Under the pieces are notes generated by a model. It saw only the letters and a list, made by a program, of their open reading frames with translations. It was not told the DNA's origin and did not search any database. Below, piece after piece: positions 1 to 11,213 of a stretch of 64,000 nt of DNA. Numbering within the stretch: the stretch's first letter is position 1; each line of letters opens with the position of its first letter. The stretch is from Acanthochromis polyacanthus (taxonomy: Eukaryota; Chordata; Actinopteri; Pomacentridae), in the NCBI RefSeq assembly GCF_021347895.1, contig NC_067123.1:1460762-1524761 (forward strand). Reading direction: 5' to 3'. Both the position numbers and the translations under genes were made by a program.

Positions 1-87
1 AAATAATGGCGAATATCTGTTGAAAATGTCATTTCTATCAGGTTTAAATGTAAAGTGTAAATCATGATTTTTGATGTGTGGTTTACC

Positions 88-284
88 TCGCAACAGGCAC
101 AATGACAGAGACTTCTGGGATGTTTAATGACTTCTGACTAGAGCTATCACATTTAGGACAAACTGGGTTTAACCAGGACAAGTTTCTGTATTTAAAAATA
201 CAAATATCTGATATAGAATTAGCTAGCAACAGGCACCATGACAGAGACTTCTGGGATGTTTAATGACCTCCAGTCAGAGCTGAA
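88..284 (+). repeat. Two copies of a dispersed 60-bp-core repeat
   Basis: Two copies (about 88-146 and 221-284) share the core GCACNATGACAGAGACTTCT followed by a conserved TTAATGAC stretch. The same core occurs, on either strand, near 8.8, 9.1, 9.3, 36.6, 53.6 and 53.7 kb. It is dispersed rather than tandem, so it is an interspersed element, but no TIR, tRNA promoter or poly(A) tail was recognised. In the second copy the core reads as an open peptide (GTMTETSGMFNDLQ) resembling the other copies. Family unknown. Confidence 0.6.
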
Positions 285-1499
285 ACTACAGACGAGAGAG
301 AGGGAAAAAAGAGGGATGGTATTACAAAACGAGAGCGTGTAATCTGTGTTTCTGCTTGATAATCAGCTGACAGGAAGCTGTCCAGTGACTGCAGATTAAA
401 CAGAATATTAAATATAATACTTAAGGTCCTCCAGGCTTCCATCCATGCTGCTGTCAGACGAGCATGAAGGCATGAAGACCACCAGAGCCAGCTCCTGACT
501 GCACTCTAATTGGTAATTATACGCTGGGCTCTCCTGGGAACCGGCTAATGAAACGCCTCGGTGTCGGGTCTTCAGGACGGCGGATTACAAACCCTCGCTC
601 TGAGGAGGAACTCTGTCCTGGAAGGTCAGAGGTTAAGGATGGATGAAAATCAGACGGTAATGAAGTTGACCCTCAGAGCCGCCATCGACCCGATCAGAGA
701 GGGCTTCAGGGAGACGCTGCTGGCTGCTAATAGAAAATGATTCATGCATGAACTCTGCATTAATGGGCTTTAATTACATGTTTGGTGGCTGCAGAAAAAA
801 CCTCTGGGAGTTCAAGGAAAGAGAGAAAATGAACGTTCTGGAGGCAGAACTCCCAAAACCTCGTGTTCTAAAGATCTATATTAAATGTTGCTGTGATTTC
901 TGATCATCAATAACTAATAAACAAATGCTTCATTTCTGACATACGGGGGAATGAGCAGCCTTGGAGGAGGACTGATCTCTGAGGACTTCTCTGGTTTTTG
1001 TATTTATAATTCTTGCATTACTAGCCCTTACTGTATGACTTAAAACTCTTGCTTATTCTTTATGTGTACCACTAACTGTTTATTTTCATCTCTTTATACT
1101 CCTTTCCACATCTTTGAGCAGAGAATGCAGCTCTGAATGAGTGAAACTGATTCTGGTTTTTCCTGATGAGTCTCAGTTCCACTAAACACTGAAGGTTGGA
1201 GTCTGAAGGTTGGCAGCGCTCTCACATCCTCTACGACGTGTAAAAGGCCTCGCTGATTGCTGTCCTGGTATAATCAACTCATTTGCATGTCGTCACATCT
1301 GATGAGGTAGATTAGCTGGCAGAGGATCTACAATAGGAGGCAGAGCGTTGGCAGAGAGACAGCTGCAGGAAAACAGCTGAAAACCAGCAGAAAACACCAA
1401 CTCCAACTTCTCTAAGACTAGAGGACACTCAGAGGAGATGGAGAGCAGGAGAACGAGCTGCCAGGAGGAGGAAATGAAGGAATAAGTATGACTGAATAA
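285..1499. other. Unassigned unique-looking sequence
   Basis: No ORF of note, no recognisable repeat family and no RNA gene were seen here. Composition is ordinary for teleost intergenic or intronic DNA. Confidence 0.5.
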
Positions 1500-2122
1500 G
1501 GGGCCGTTTACACGAGGACCATCTTAACAGAAAACGCAAAAGTGGCGTCTTGTCTTCACTTTTTATTTCACGTTTAGACGAGCGGTTTTGAACGAAATCT
1601 GCGTATATACGGTGACTCTATAGTGTGTGGAATTCGATTGGATATGCATGCCAGGCAGCTGGGTGGCGCTGTGACAAAACTCCGCCATGTCTACGCGCAT
1701 GCGTACTATCTCCCTTTTCGGATCTCCGCCGCGGTAAATGTTCATGAATGGAATCTGTACAGATTCTGTACGTTTGTTGGTACGACTCCTGTAGTGTACA
1801 TAGAGCTGCCAGAGTTGCTTGAAGGTACGAAGGATGGAAATAATCACACATCTTTGTTTACGTCCTTGTACCGGCCGGCAAACCAAAGCACGTATGCGAC
1901 GTAATCGCGTGCGCGACGTGGTCAGATCTCGGCAAAGTTTTGCGTTTTGCTGTTTAGACGGAAACGTAACGGCGGAGCGTTTTCTACTTTTCCACTCTGG
2001 AGGCCGGTTTCAAATTTTTGTGTTTTTAAGCCCCCAAAACGCCGTCCTCGTATAAACAATAGGGCGTTTTGTTGAAATATTTTGACGTTTTTACCTGCAA
2101 GCGTCCTCGTGTAAACGGCCCC
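1500..2122. mobile_element. Non-autonomous DNA transposon with about 20-bp TIRs
   Basis: The left end reads GGGGCCGTTTACACGAGGAC and the right end is its reverse complement (CTCGTGTAAACGGCCCC), giving a 0.62-kb element with perfect short terminal inverted repeats. The interior is CpG-rich compared with the AT-rich flanks and contains only short overlapping ORFs (up to 107 codons) with no transposase motif. The left flank ends ATAA and the right flank begins TTAA, so a degenerate TTAA target duplication is possible (a TTAA-targeting superfamily such as Kolobok or piggyBac), but the superfamily is not settled. Confidence 0.75.
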
Positions 2123-2410
2123 TTAATCTGTAAGTCCAGAACGTCAGAGATACACCGAGGAGCTGAAAGGTGGCTGGAGAAAACATTCACTTCATAATTA
2201 AAAGTTTAAGAGTAAAATGAGGTTTTTGTGACCTCATGCTGGCTGTTTCTGCTCTTCTCTAACTTTAACTGTTATAATTATACGGATAAATCAAACCAGC
2301 ACCGCTTTGACAAACACTTTACTTTCCAATCTTGCAGTGAGCATGTCTAAAATTAAATCTGTCAAACAAGAGTAAAATGTTTGCAAAAATACAATTAATG
2401 TTCAAAAACA

Positions 2411-2443
2411 ACAACAAACAAACAAACAAACAAACAAACAAAC
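2411..2443. repeat. (AAAC)n microsatellite
   Basis: A run of CAAA/AAAC tetranucleotides, about eight units, in AT-rich DNA. Confidence 0.9.
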
Positions 2444-3530
2444 AGTGGTACCATTACATACATTTCTGATGGTCAGTTTGACTTTGTTTTGTTTGTTTGT
2501 TTTTAACACACAACATGTAAAAAATACATTTTCTGTTCAAAACTTAAATATCAGTTTAAAAACTATGCACCATTTTCATTCCTTTTATACATTTTTTTTC
2601 TTTCAAATACCAGGAAATATCTTCAAAACATTTGTTTTCTGTTGATTTCAACACATTTGATGGTCGAACATTAGAAATTTAAATCAATCAAAGTATTATT
2701 CGTAAAAAACTAATTTATGTGGACATTATTTACAGCTTTTAAGGGTTAATATGTCAGTTAATAATCATTTAGTGTTTGCTTTTAGGTTATTTTGTCTGAT
2801 TTTTATTATTTAGTGCTTGTTTTTCTGTGATTTTACTCTAAAAGTAATTTAACAAAACTGGAAAATCTGTAAATAGGTGTCCATCTTTAATGAACATGAT
2901 ATTAATCATCTTTTTTTTTATTATATTTTACAGTCAAACATTGTAAAAATAAAATCGATTTTTGATATGGACATAATTTACATAAAACCTTTTTTCTGTG
3001 ACTTTGCTTCTTATTATCAGTTTTTTATCTAAAATGTGTAAAATAAGAGTAAATTATTTACACTCCTGCAGCAGAACTGTTTGTTTATTTATGGGCATAA
3101 AAATCAAAAATAGCCTCAGCAGGAACATGATGTTGACATTTTCATGAGGCTGAAATCAAACTAAACATGTCCTACACGTTGTTTAGCATTAATATATGAA
3201 AAGAATAAATGGAATAGAATAAATGATTAATGCTGAAACTCACAGTCATCCTGCAGTTTAACCCTGCTCACTGTAGACCAGAACAATGCATGAAGAATGA
3301 AGACAATATGGGAGGAAAAGCATGTTTGGAGCTCATGAATAATCCAGACGCCTATAGGCAGCCGGTGAACAAAGGAAAGAATCTGGAGAGGAGGAACGGG
3401 GGAGAAAAGTGAAACTAAAGAGTAATCTGTTAGATACTGATTTAAAAAAGAAGCTCTGCAGCAAAAACATGAAAACAAAACCTGCTGTCAGGATCAGATG
3501 GTTAGAATCACCGAGGAGACGAGAAGTTTC
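2444..3530. other. AT-rich unassigned sequence
   Basis: Strongly AT-rich with poly-T and TTTGTTTG runs. No ORF above background and no recognised repeat family. Confidence 0.45.
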
Positions 3531-3534
3531 CATC

Positions 3535-5250
3535 CAACCGACAGTGACTCCTAGAATCTGAATTAATGATGGAACCATTGAAACATGAATCTGTGTCACA
3601 CAAAACAATCATGACTTTTTTTTTCTGGAATTATGACCACAAATGTACAGCGACGAGAATAATCAGTCTTGCTGACATAGAAAGTTATTTTCTTAGTTTC
3701 ATGGCCTCTTAGCGTCTCCTGAGTGATTCCAGTCGACTACAGCTGCTGACTCTGATCCAGTTCAAACAGAACCATCAGATCCACTCATTAGAATCAAACA
3801 CTACAGGGGGAACATCTGCATGTGTTTTGGTTCTTTTATAGATTTATGATCATTTATGTGACTAAATCTGCTGGATCATAAATAAACAAACAGAAATGTT
3901 ATTATTTGGTTAAATTTGTCCGTTTCCTCCTCAGTTCAGCTCTTCTGGTTTCAGTCTTCTGGTTGGTCTTTGACTCCTCTGGACAGAATCGGTTCAGTTC
4001 CACTACGTTTGTGGTCTTTCTGACTTGGTTCTTCAGGTTCTTGATGGGTTTAAGTCAGGACTTTGGGGAGACCAGTCTAGAACCTTCATTCTAGAACCTT
4101 CATTCCAGCCTGATGGAACCATTTCTTTACCACGTCTGATGTGTGTTTGGACTCATTGTCTGTTTGAAACATCCAACTGTGTCCAAGATCAACCTTCTGC
4201 TGATGGTTTTAGGTTTTAATTCTCCCTCCTCATTATTCCATTTACTTTGTGTAAAGCTCCAGTTCCACAGAGCATGATACTACCACCTCCATGCTTGATG
4301 GTAGGTTTGGTGCTCTTGGAGTTAAAAGAGACCTGTTCAGGACAGTCCTAAACCAGTCCTTAAAAGGTCTAAAACCAGGACCAAAATCAGGACAAAACCT
4401 AAACTACTCCTAAAAAAGTCCAAGACCGTCTGAAACCAGTCCTGATCCAGGACCAGATCCAGAGTAAAAATAAATCCTCAAAAAACTTTAAATCACATCC
4501 AGTCTGAAACAGTCCAGAAGCTCTTCTCGAAAGCCCCAGAGCATTATGCTGCCACCTCCATGCTTGGTGGTAAGTTTGATGTTGTTGGAGTTAAAGGCCT
4601 CACCTTCAGTTTTTGCTCCATCTGACCTCAGAACTTTCCTCCAGAACCTTTTCTTTGTCCATGTGATGAGTGGAGCTTTAAGGTTCTGCTTCTAGAGGAA
4701 GAACTTCCTTCTTCATGGATCCTCTAGAACCCTGTGGACACTGACAGCTGTGTTCCAGCAGCTTCTCATCCATCCAGACCTGCTTTCTGATGGTTCCTGG
4801 TTGACTTTGACCATCCTGACCAATGGTCTCTCAGCAGCAGGTGGTAGTTTGTGTTTTCTTCCTGATGGTGGCAGTAACACACCTGGACCATGAACTTCAT
4901 TCTAAACAGATGATTCTGGATCTGAAGCCGCTTTCAAATGGCTCCAAGTCAGTGATTTTCTTCTTCAGATCTTTGTGAGCTCCTCAGACTTTCCCCCTGT
5001 AGTGTTTGAGTCTAATGGTTGTATTTAAACTGGATCAGAGGAGTCAGCAGCTGTAGTCGACTGGAATCACTAAGACAGTAAGAAAATCTGATTAACACAG
5101 CTTTCTGCATCACCAGAACTGATAATTCAAGTTGCTGTTGGTATATTTTTGACCCATTTTCTAGAGAGAATTAAAATTCAGATTGTAGGAGTCGTTGGAA
5201 ACTCTAAACTTTTCACATCTTTCAAGTTGAACCAAATCATTTCATTTCCT
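3535..5250 (-). mobile_element. Decayed Tc1/mariner element with long inverted arms (copy a)
   Basis: Reverse-strand remnants of a Tc1-type transposase are recognisable between about 3990 and 4900: segments resembling the HPKHTS/SPDL region (3990-4200) and two separate copies of the segment encoding HGGGS (about 4262-4310 and 4540-4580). The ends are inverted: CAGTCGACTACAGCTGCTGA at about 3733 is mirrored near 5047-5066. Similarity continues outward on both sides (left to about 3535, right beyond 5200), so the inverted arms exceed 250 bp, in line with long-TIR Tc1 families. No ORF survives. Between the two HGGGS segments lies a block (4325-4500) of degenerate GGACTGGTTT-type repeats, also found at 43.0, 61.1 and 63.7 kb. 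Two further copies of the element lie at about 42.9-44.6 and 58.7-59.5 kb. Confidence 0.75.
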
Positions 5251-5454
5251 ACAAAAACTACCAATTATGAGCCTCTACAGTCCTTACATTTGTCTTCAGA
5301 CCTGTTTATCTGCAGCCCTCTGCACTGCTCATATCTCTTCCTGGTTGCATATTTGGACTCCATCCGTCCTCGTTTCTGTCTTTATCCATCAATCTGTAAC
5401 CGAGTCAGCGGCATCCAGCCGATGCATCACCTCCTCCTGTCATAATCAGGAGTC

Positions 5455-6003
5455 AGCAGCTGGAGTTGACTGAAATCACTAAAACCACTTTCTACATCAA
5501 CAAACTGATAATCCAAGGTGTTGTTTGTATATTTTTGGCCCTGGTTTTGTCATATTTCTAGAAGACCTTGAATGAATCCATGGAAGAATGATAATTCATG
5601 ATTGTTCACGTGTGTCATAGATTCATGGTTTCAATGATTCATCATAGAAAGTTCCAGGAGTCATTGGTAACTCCAGAATGGTTTGCATGGTCTTTGAGAG
5701 TATACAGCCTTCTGTTCTCTACATGAGGTTCTTGTGAGTGACAGAAGCTCACAGATGTTTGCATGACTAGAAGACCTTTAACAAACCTATGACAGAATTG
5801 TTCATGTATGTCATAGATTCATGGTTTCAATGATTCCACTGTAGAAAAGTCAGAGTTCCAGGAGTGACTGGGAACTCTACACTGATTTGCATTGAGGGTA
5901 TACAGCCTTCTGTTCTCAGCTGAACATGTGGTTCTTGTGGTTCTTGCGGTTGTTGTGGTTGTTGTGAGTGACAGAAGCTCACAGATGTCTGCATGAGTAG
6001 AAG
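5455..6003. repeat. Tandemly duplicated outer-arm segments of the long-armed Tc1 family
   Basis: Two adjacent units of about 210-235 bp (about 5556-5767 and 5768-6000) share CATAGATTCATGGTTTCAAT, the block GTATACAGCCTTCTGTTCTC and GTGACAGAAGCTCACAGATG. The beginning of this tract (5455-5560) also repeats the sequence just outside the right inverted arm of the Tc1 copy at 5047-5245, and it resembles the outer flanks at 44.6 and 59.6 kb. Confidence 0.65.
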
Positions 6004-8640
6004 AACAGAAGCAGATGAATCTCTGCGTCATTCATCAGCCCTCTGGGCGTCTTCCTCTTTACTAAATGTAGAATCTTCAATCATTAATATATTAATATCT
6101 GCACCTTGCTGAAGGTTTTCCAGCTATATGAGCTTATTTCTTATCTGCTAAGACGACTGCCAGCCTCCTGCTCTTCCTGCCTCTCCTTCCCTTGTGTTCA
6201 GCTCCTCTCCTTACAGTTTTATTTCAGTTTCCCATCCCTCCACACTGCAGAAATGGGATTTGAGCTTTTGGGGTTCACTCAGCGGGCATCCAGTCAGACT
6301 AAAAGTTTCTCTTTCTGTTTCAGTCGTCGTCAGTTTGGGGAAGTTATTGTGAACCCACTCACAGCCTGCAGACATCCGATGTGATAAGAGCTGGTTCACA
6401 TCTGATAAACAGAGCGGCAGCAGGAGGACGGCCCACGCTGATGCTCATACTGCAGCTTTGTTCATATAGAATACAGCCTCATTCCCTGCTGCCCAGCGGA
6501 CAGAAAAACGCCCACGCTGCCTCCTCTCACAACTTCCACAAGTAGCAGAAAGTCAGGAGGCACCTCAGGAGCTTTTAGATCCACGGTCAGCCAGCCAGAA
6601 CCTGCAGCTGTAGAGCTTCACCTGAGAGCAGGAAGGAACCAGAAGCTCCAACAAACCTGCAGCCAAAATCAGATTCCTGCAGAGTTTCTGTACAGTCTGA
6701 GGCTCTTCTTCAGAGAATCAGCTGGTCTAGGAAGGAGGTCTGATTAAAAGGGACTGAATCTGTGCTCAACTTTAGAAAAACACTAAAATATTCAGAGGAA
6801 CCTTTAGAGGGTTTTAGTTTGATGAATGAGTTCACAGCTCTCTGTAAATACTGCACTTTTGGAGGTTTTCTTTCACTTGTGTGAATTTTATTTGGATTTT
6901 TTTTTCAGTTTTACGTGTTTCTTATCAATAATTTCTGGTATTTTCTCATAGTTTGACTTCTGAAACTGTCACTTGTTGTTGTTTTTGTTTGTTCTTTCAT
7001 GAAATCAGACACTATTCTTAATCTACTTTAGTGAGTTGGTTGTTTTTGGTCCGTCATCAGGACTAAACTCAACCATCAAACATCCTGCATGAGTTTTCTA
7101 ATTTCACACTTCTGGATAAATACTGAGGTTTTTAGGGTTTTCTTTTAGTTGTGTGAGTTTTGCTTGGATTTTTTTCAGCTTTATGTGTTTCTTATTCATA
7201 GTTTCATGTATTTTCTCATATTTTGACATCTCAAATTGTCATTTAGTTGTTTTTGTTTGTTTTTCCATAAAATCTGACTTTATTCTTCATCTATCTGACT
7301 GAACTCTGTGTTTTACAGGTCTGTCATCAAGGCAAATACAATGATCAAACAGCTTTAATATCCATTATTTTCCCATCAGTCTCAAACACATTTAAAGCAT
7401 TCAGGATCATGTTCTGATCCTGTGGTGATGTCACATTCATATTTTAACGCTTGCAAACATGTAAAATCTGACATTTTATTCTGTGGATCATTTTCCTGCA
7501 GCATCACTTTTCTGCTCTGTAGAACAGACCAGCGTTGACATTCATCACTGAGGACGGAAGCAGAAAGAAGAGAAGATCTGAAAGCTCCTCTGGAAGCTGC
7601 AGGTTTGATTTCAGCAGACGTTGTTCCGTCTCCTGCTTTGTGTCGGTGCATTAGCTCTTTTCCTCGCTGCTCTTGACCCTGCTGGGATCTTCAGCGATGC
7701 AGGAAGCACCCAGAGCTTTTACTTAGCGGCCCTGGTCTGACCTCAGAGCTTTAAATCATCCTGGATGTTCACCAGCAGCGTCTTAAGGCCAGCTTTGGCC
7801 CTGCGGCGGCCCAGACTCAGCAGCCGTTCCTCTACCAGTGTCAGCTTTATTGCCAGGATTACTCTCCGGTTATTGTGGAGGCGGCTGACCGTGAGGTGAG
7901 GCTTTTGTTTGTGTGGTTTGGAGCCCTGAGTGACATTTACTCAGCAGATTCCTCAGAGACGAGTGGACGGAGGCGAGCCGCCGTGGGAATTATTCCAGCT
8001 GTGGTTTGTTGGGATCAAAGTGAGAGGGAAGAGATGATCTGTGGCCTGGAGGGGAAACAAGGAAGAAATAAAAAAAGAGAAGGAGAGGCAGTCAGAAAAC
8101 AGGTGATAAGAGAAGCAGAGGACGGTTAAACCACATCACGGTTTGCTTCAACACTGAACTGGAGCATGTTCTTCCTCCTGTAACAGTTCACTAACGGAGG
8201 AGTTTAACTGCTTCTATTTGCAGTAATTTGGTTTGATGTGATGCTGCTGTTCTATTTTCCTGTATTTCCAAAATATATTTTGTGTTGTGGAAGTTCAGTG
8301 AGGTCCAGAGAGGATGAGGAGGCCGACATAAAGTTCACTGCTACCAGGAGCATCGGTTCATGAAAGCAGCACCAGCATCACTTCTGAGGATTCTCTCTGA
8401 TCTTTGGGTTTTATTGTAGCTGGGAGAAGGTCAGATTTAGATTCCAGACCAACATGGAGACCACAATATCCAACCCTGACCAGAGCAGAGACTGGCAGAT
8501 CTTCCTCCTCTGCCTGTCTGAAGATAATCTGGGATGATGTCAGCGAGCAGCTGCAAGGAAATACCTCAGAAAGAGGAAAGAGTCCTTTTTCCTTCACATT
8601 GTGATCTGAAAGCTCAGGCTTGATTTGATATCAGCTTTAA
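6004..8640. other. Unassigned sequence apart from one tandem duplication
   Basis: No gene is supported. Predicted frames are short (92 codons or fewer), overlap on both strands and show no domain. A duplication at 6843-7350 is listed separately. Confidence 0.45.
6843..7350. repeat. Diverged tandem duplication, about 255-bp units, two copies
   Basis: About 6843-7095 and 7110-7350 align by eye through several shared blocks: TTAGTTGTGTGAGTTTT-like, GTGTTTCTTAT, TATTTTCTCATA, TGTTTTTGTTTGTT and GTCATCA. The copies are well diverged, so this is an old event. Confidence 0.6.
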
Positions 8641-8644
8641 TCCA

Positions 8645-9345
8645 ACCCCTAAAAAATTAGTATGACGCAGCTTGAACACAGTAGACCTTCTTCCTGTGCT
8701 GATGTTGCCGTTTTAATCAACGATTTGAGCCACAAAGACGGCATTACATCTATCACTAGGACGTATAAACAGTTATAACTGATCCCAGCTCCTTTCAAAC
8801 ACATCAGCTCTGACTGGAGCTCATTAACCACCACTGAAGTCTTTGTCATGGTGCCCCTTTGCTAGCTAAACCACACAGTGCTCTATAAATAAATGTGAAA
8901 GTAACTTTCTTATTTAACACTCGCTTCACTGATAACATGAATGAAACACAACAGACGTGAGCTGATATTACTGTTTAGGTCCACAGACACATGAACTGCA
9001 AAGACAGTCCTGTTACTGATCTTCTTGATTCCAGTTTGTCTCACGAGTTCTAGTTGGAGGTCATTAACCACCACTGAAGTCTTTGTCTTGGTGCCCCTTT
9101 GCCAGCTAAACCCCACAATGCTCTCTGCATTAATGATATAAATGCAGTTTTTAACTGATTAGTCTCAGCACAAACCTAACTCCAATTCTTAGTTTACCCC
9201 TGCCGTCATACAGGTGTTGTAAATGTAGAGCAGAATTGGTGGTTCTGGTTGAGAATAAACATATGCGTTCTGGTTGGAGGTCATTAACCACCACAGGAGT
9301 CTTTGTCATGGTGCCTCTTTGTTAGCTGAACCCCTACAGTGCATT
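8645..9345 (-). repeat. Three minus-strand copies of the dispersed 60-bp-core repeat
   Basis: Cores lie at about 8806-8870, 9042-9130 and 9268-9345, each reading CATTAACCACCAC...GTCTTTGTC.TGGTGCC on the plus strand. On the minus strand each encodes a peptide close to GTMTKTSVVVNDLQ. Homology between the first two copies extends beyond the core, including similar blocks that contain AACATCAGC or ATATCAGC, so the full unit is probably 200 bp or more. No terminal structure was recognised. Confidence 0.65.
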
Positions 9346-10089
9346 ACACAGATAGGACTGATTTCATTAAACCAGGAAAATGGTTCCACATTAGGACTTT
9401 CAGTCAGATTCAGATAAAAATAAATGAATAAAATCAGTATTCTTCAGTCACAGTTGTGGGTTAACAGACTGATTAATGTTCCAGCGTTACTAAACCACAT
9501 GCTTTGTTGGAAATAGTGTAAAATATCATGTTTCAAACCAAACATCTGGTTGTTGTTGTTCATTTGTTGTCCTCTAAGCTGGTTTTGTGTGTGAATGCTG
9601 AAGAGTTGAAGATGATGATTTCCAGGGTTCATCTCCATCTGTTTGTGATGCACAGATCAGGTTCTGAGCAGAGAAACTCCTCTTTCTTTCAGAACAGAGT
9701 GAGAGGAAGTCCTGCTGGGAGCAGATAGCTGCTGTCATTTAGAGCAGGGTGAAGATCCATTCCAGGACCAGGATGAGCCGCAGAGGTTCAGTGGAGATAC
9801 CAAAGTTTAGAATATTTAGGAGATCTTTAAGAGAAATGGAGACCTTTAAATGTGTTTTTTATAACCTGTCTTTAATAGCAGCTAGGTTCAGTTTATAATG
9901 AAAAAAAAACACATCTGACAGAATTGAATTAGTTTTCTGTGTAAAAAAAATGTTGTATTTATATAATAAACCAGATCTAGAGGATTTCTGCTGGGTTCTG
10001 GAAAATAAAACAGCAGATCAGAGTCACTTTAATCATCACTAATGTTTTATTTCTAGGATTTATTTAAATTTCAGAGCTCTACTGAGCGA
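9346..10089. other. Unassigned sequence
   Basis: Nothing beyond short A/T runs was recognised between the dispersed-repeat cluster and the microsatellites at 10.09 kb. Confidence 0.4.
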
Positions 10090-10125
10090 TATTATTATTA
10101 TTATTATGTGTGTGTGTGTGTGTGT
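10090..10125. repeat. (ATT)n then (TG)n microsatellites
   Basis: ATT trinucleotides (about 10090-10106) run directly into TG dinucleotides (about 10107-10125), at the outer edge of a MITE-like repeat. Confidence 0.9.
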
Positions 10126-10285
10126 TTTAGCTAAGAGGGAAAAACTATGTCACTTGTGGGGACCTCATTTCGGTCCCCACAAGTTTAAACAGTGTTTTCT
10201 TTAGGGTTAGCCATTGTTTTTGTTAGGGTTAGGGTTTGATTCGGGTTAGGAAAAGGGTTGGGTTAGGGTTTGGGTTTGGAATTAC
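10126..10285 (+). mobile_element. Left half of a split MITE-like repeat
   Basis: Contains the hairpin ACTTGTGGGGACC...GGTCCCCACAAG, then AACAGTGTTTTCTTTAGGGT and several TTAGGG-like units. The same order is seen in the uninterrupted copy at about 40540-40800. In that copy the next block is ATATGAATGGGAGTCAATGG, which here is found only at about 15171, so this half ends where the Penelope-like element begins. Confidence 0.8.
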
Positions 10286-10481
10286 CAATCAAAGGCACTG
10301 GCCTATTGATCCAAGGTGTAGAATGAAGAATATTCATATTTTGGCAGAAAGGCCGTAATGGAGGCTATTTGTAATAAAGGTGGTAAAAATCTAAGGCAGG
10401 GATAAATAATATATGCACGAGACAAGAAAAAAAAAAGGGGGAAAAGAAAGGGGGCCAGATTTTTACTACCATCTTGTATGT

Positions 10482-10545
10482 AGTATAGCTCAACTGGAAG
10501 GGCCATGTCCCTGGTCCGGCAGACCAGCGTTCAAAAACCATCTCC
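10482..10545 (+). other. tRNA-like segment in the Penelope-like tail
   Basis: An A-box-like TAGCTCAACTGG, a 5-bp stem CTGGT/ACCAG enclosing a 7-nt loop, and a B-box-like GTTCAAAAACC occur in tRNA order and approximate spacing. No acceptor stem was identified, so it is a tRNA-derived or tRNA-like relic, not a tRNA gene. A second, weaker one in the opposite orientation lies at about 10720-10790 (TATAGCTCAGTAGA ... GGTTCTAAAC on the minus strand). Confidence 0.4.
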
Positions 10546-10832
10546 CGCAACCTGCCAACCAAACAAATTTTTTGGAAAGCTTTTATTTTTAAGAGGGAAA
10601 AAGACACGAAAATTTTCCACGGGGAAAGTTCTTTTCTTAACATAGTATTAGTAATATAAACCCATTGAGGTCCCAAGGACGTTTACGAATGAATTAACAA
10701 GGACCTATGTTCACTAGTTTAGAACCACAAACCTTTTGGTTCCCAGTCCAAAGTGTAATCTACTGAGCTATACCTGTAGTATACTAGCTCCTAGGGTTTG
10801 CAATAGTTCATTGGTTCAAAAAAAAAAAAAAC

Positions 10833-11130
10833 TTAGAAAGCGTAATTCATTTAATGCGCCAAGACAAGGGCTAGAGTTACTGACCTTAAGGTTAGGATAA
10901 GGTTAAGATTAGGGTTATGATGAGGGTAGGGGTTAAATTAAGTTTTTATCTCCGCTAAAACAGCAGAGAAAAAGAACTGGAAAAGTTATGATTAAAAGGC
11001 ACAATTGATTTGATGTGCCAAAACTGGGGCAAGAGTTGTTGAAGTTAAGGTTAGGGCAAGGGTTACTACAGTTAAGGTTAGGATTATAATAAGGGTCAGA
11101 CTACACTTTATCTCAGCTAAGATGGCAAAA
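10833..11130. repeat. Tandem duplication (about 157-bp spacing) in the Penelope-like 3' tail
   Basis: Unit 1 (about 10837-10980) and unit 2 (about 10993-11130) share TTTRATGYGCCAARAC, a GTTAAGGTTAGG block and a TATCTC.GCTAA ending. Both are rich in GGTTAGG-like motifs. Diverged copies of a UTR segment, within the non-coding tail downstream of the GIY-YIG domain. Confidence 0.6.
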
Positions 11131-11213
11131 AAAAAAAAAAGGGAGGGGGGGGGTTCATGGGGAGGATAGTGAAGGGTGAGGGACACCAGGCCGGGTGGCC
11201 CAACCCAATTACT

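Noticed and set aside
10200..10270. True telomere or chromosome end (TTAGGG-like units)
   Set aside because: Only a few imperfect units, part of a MITE-like repeat found three times in part or whole in the window.
10286..11200. Hammerhead ribozyme expected in Penelope-like terminal repeats
   Set aside because: I looked for a CTGANGA core on both strands near the ends and found none; terminal repeats are also not evident.
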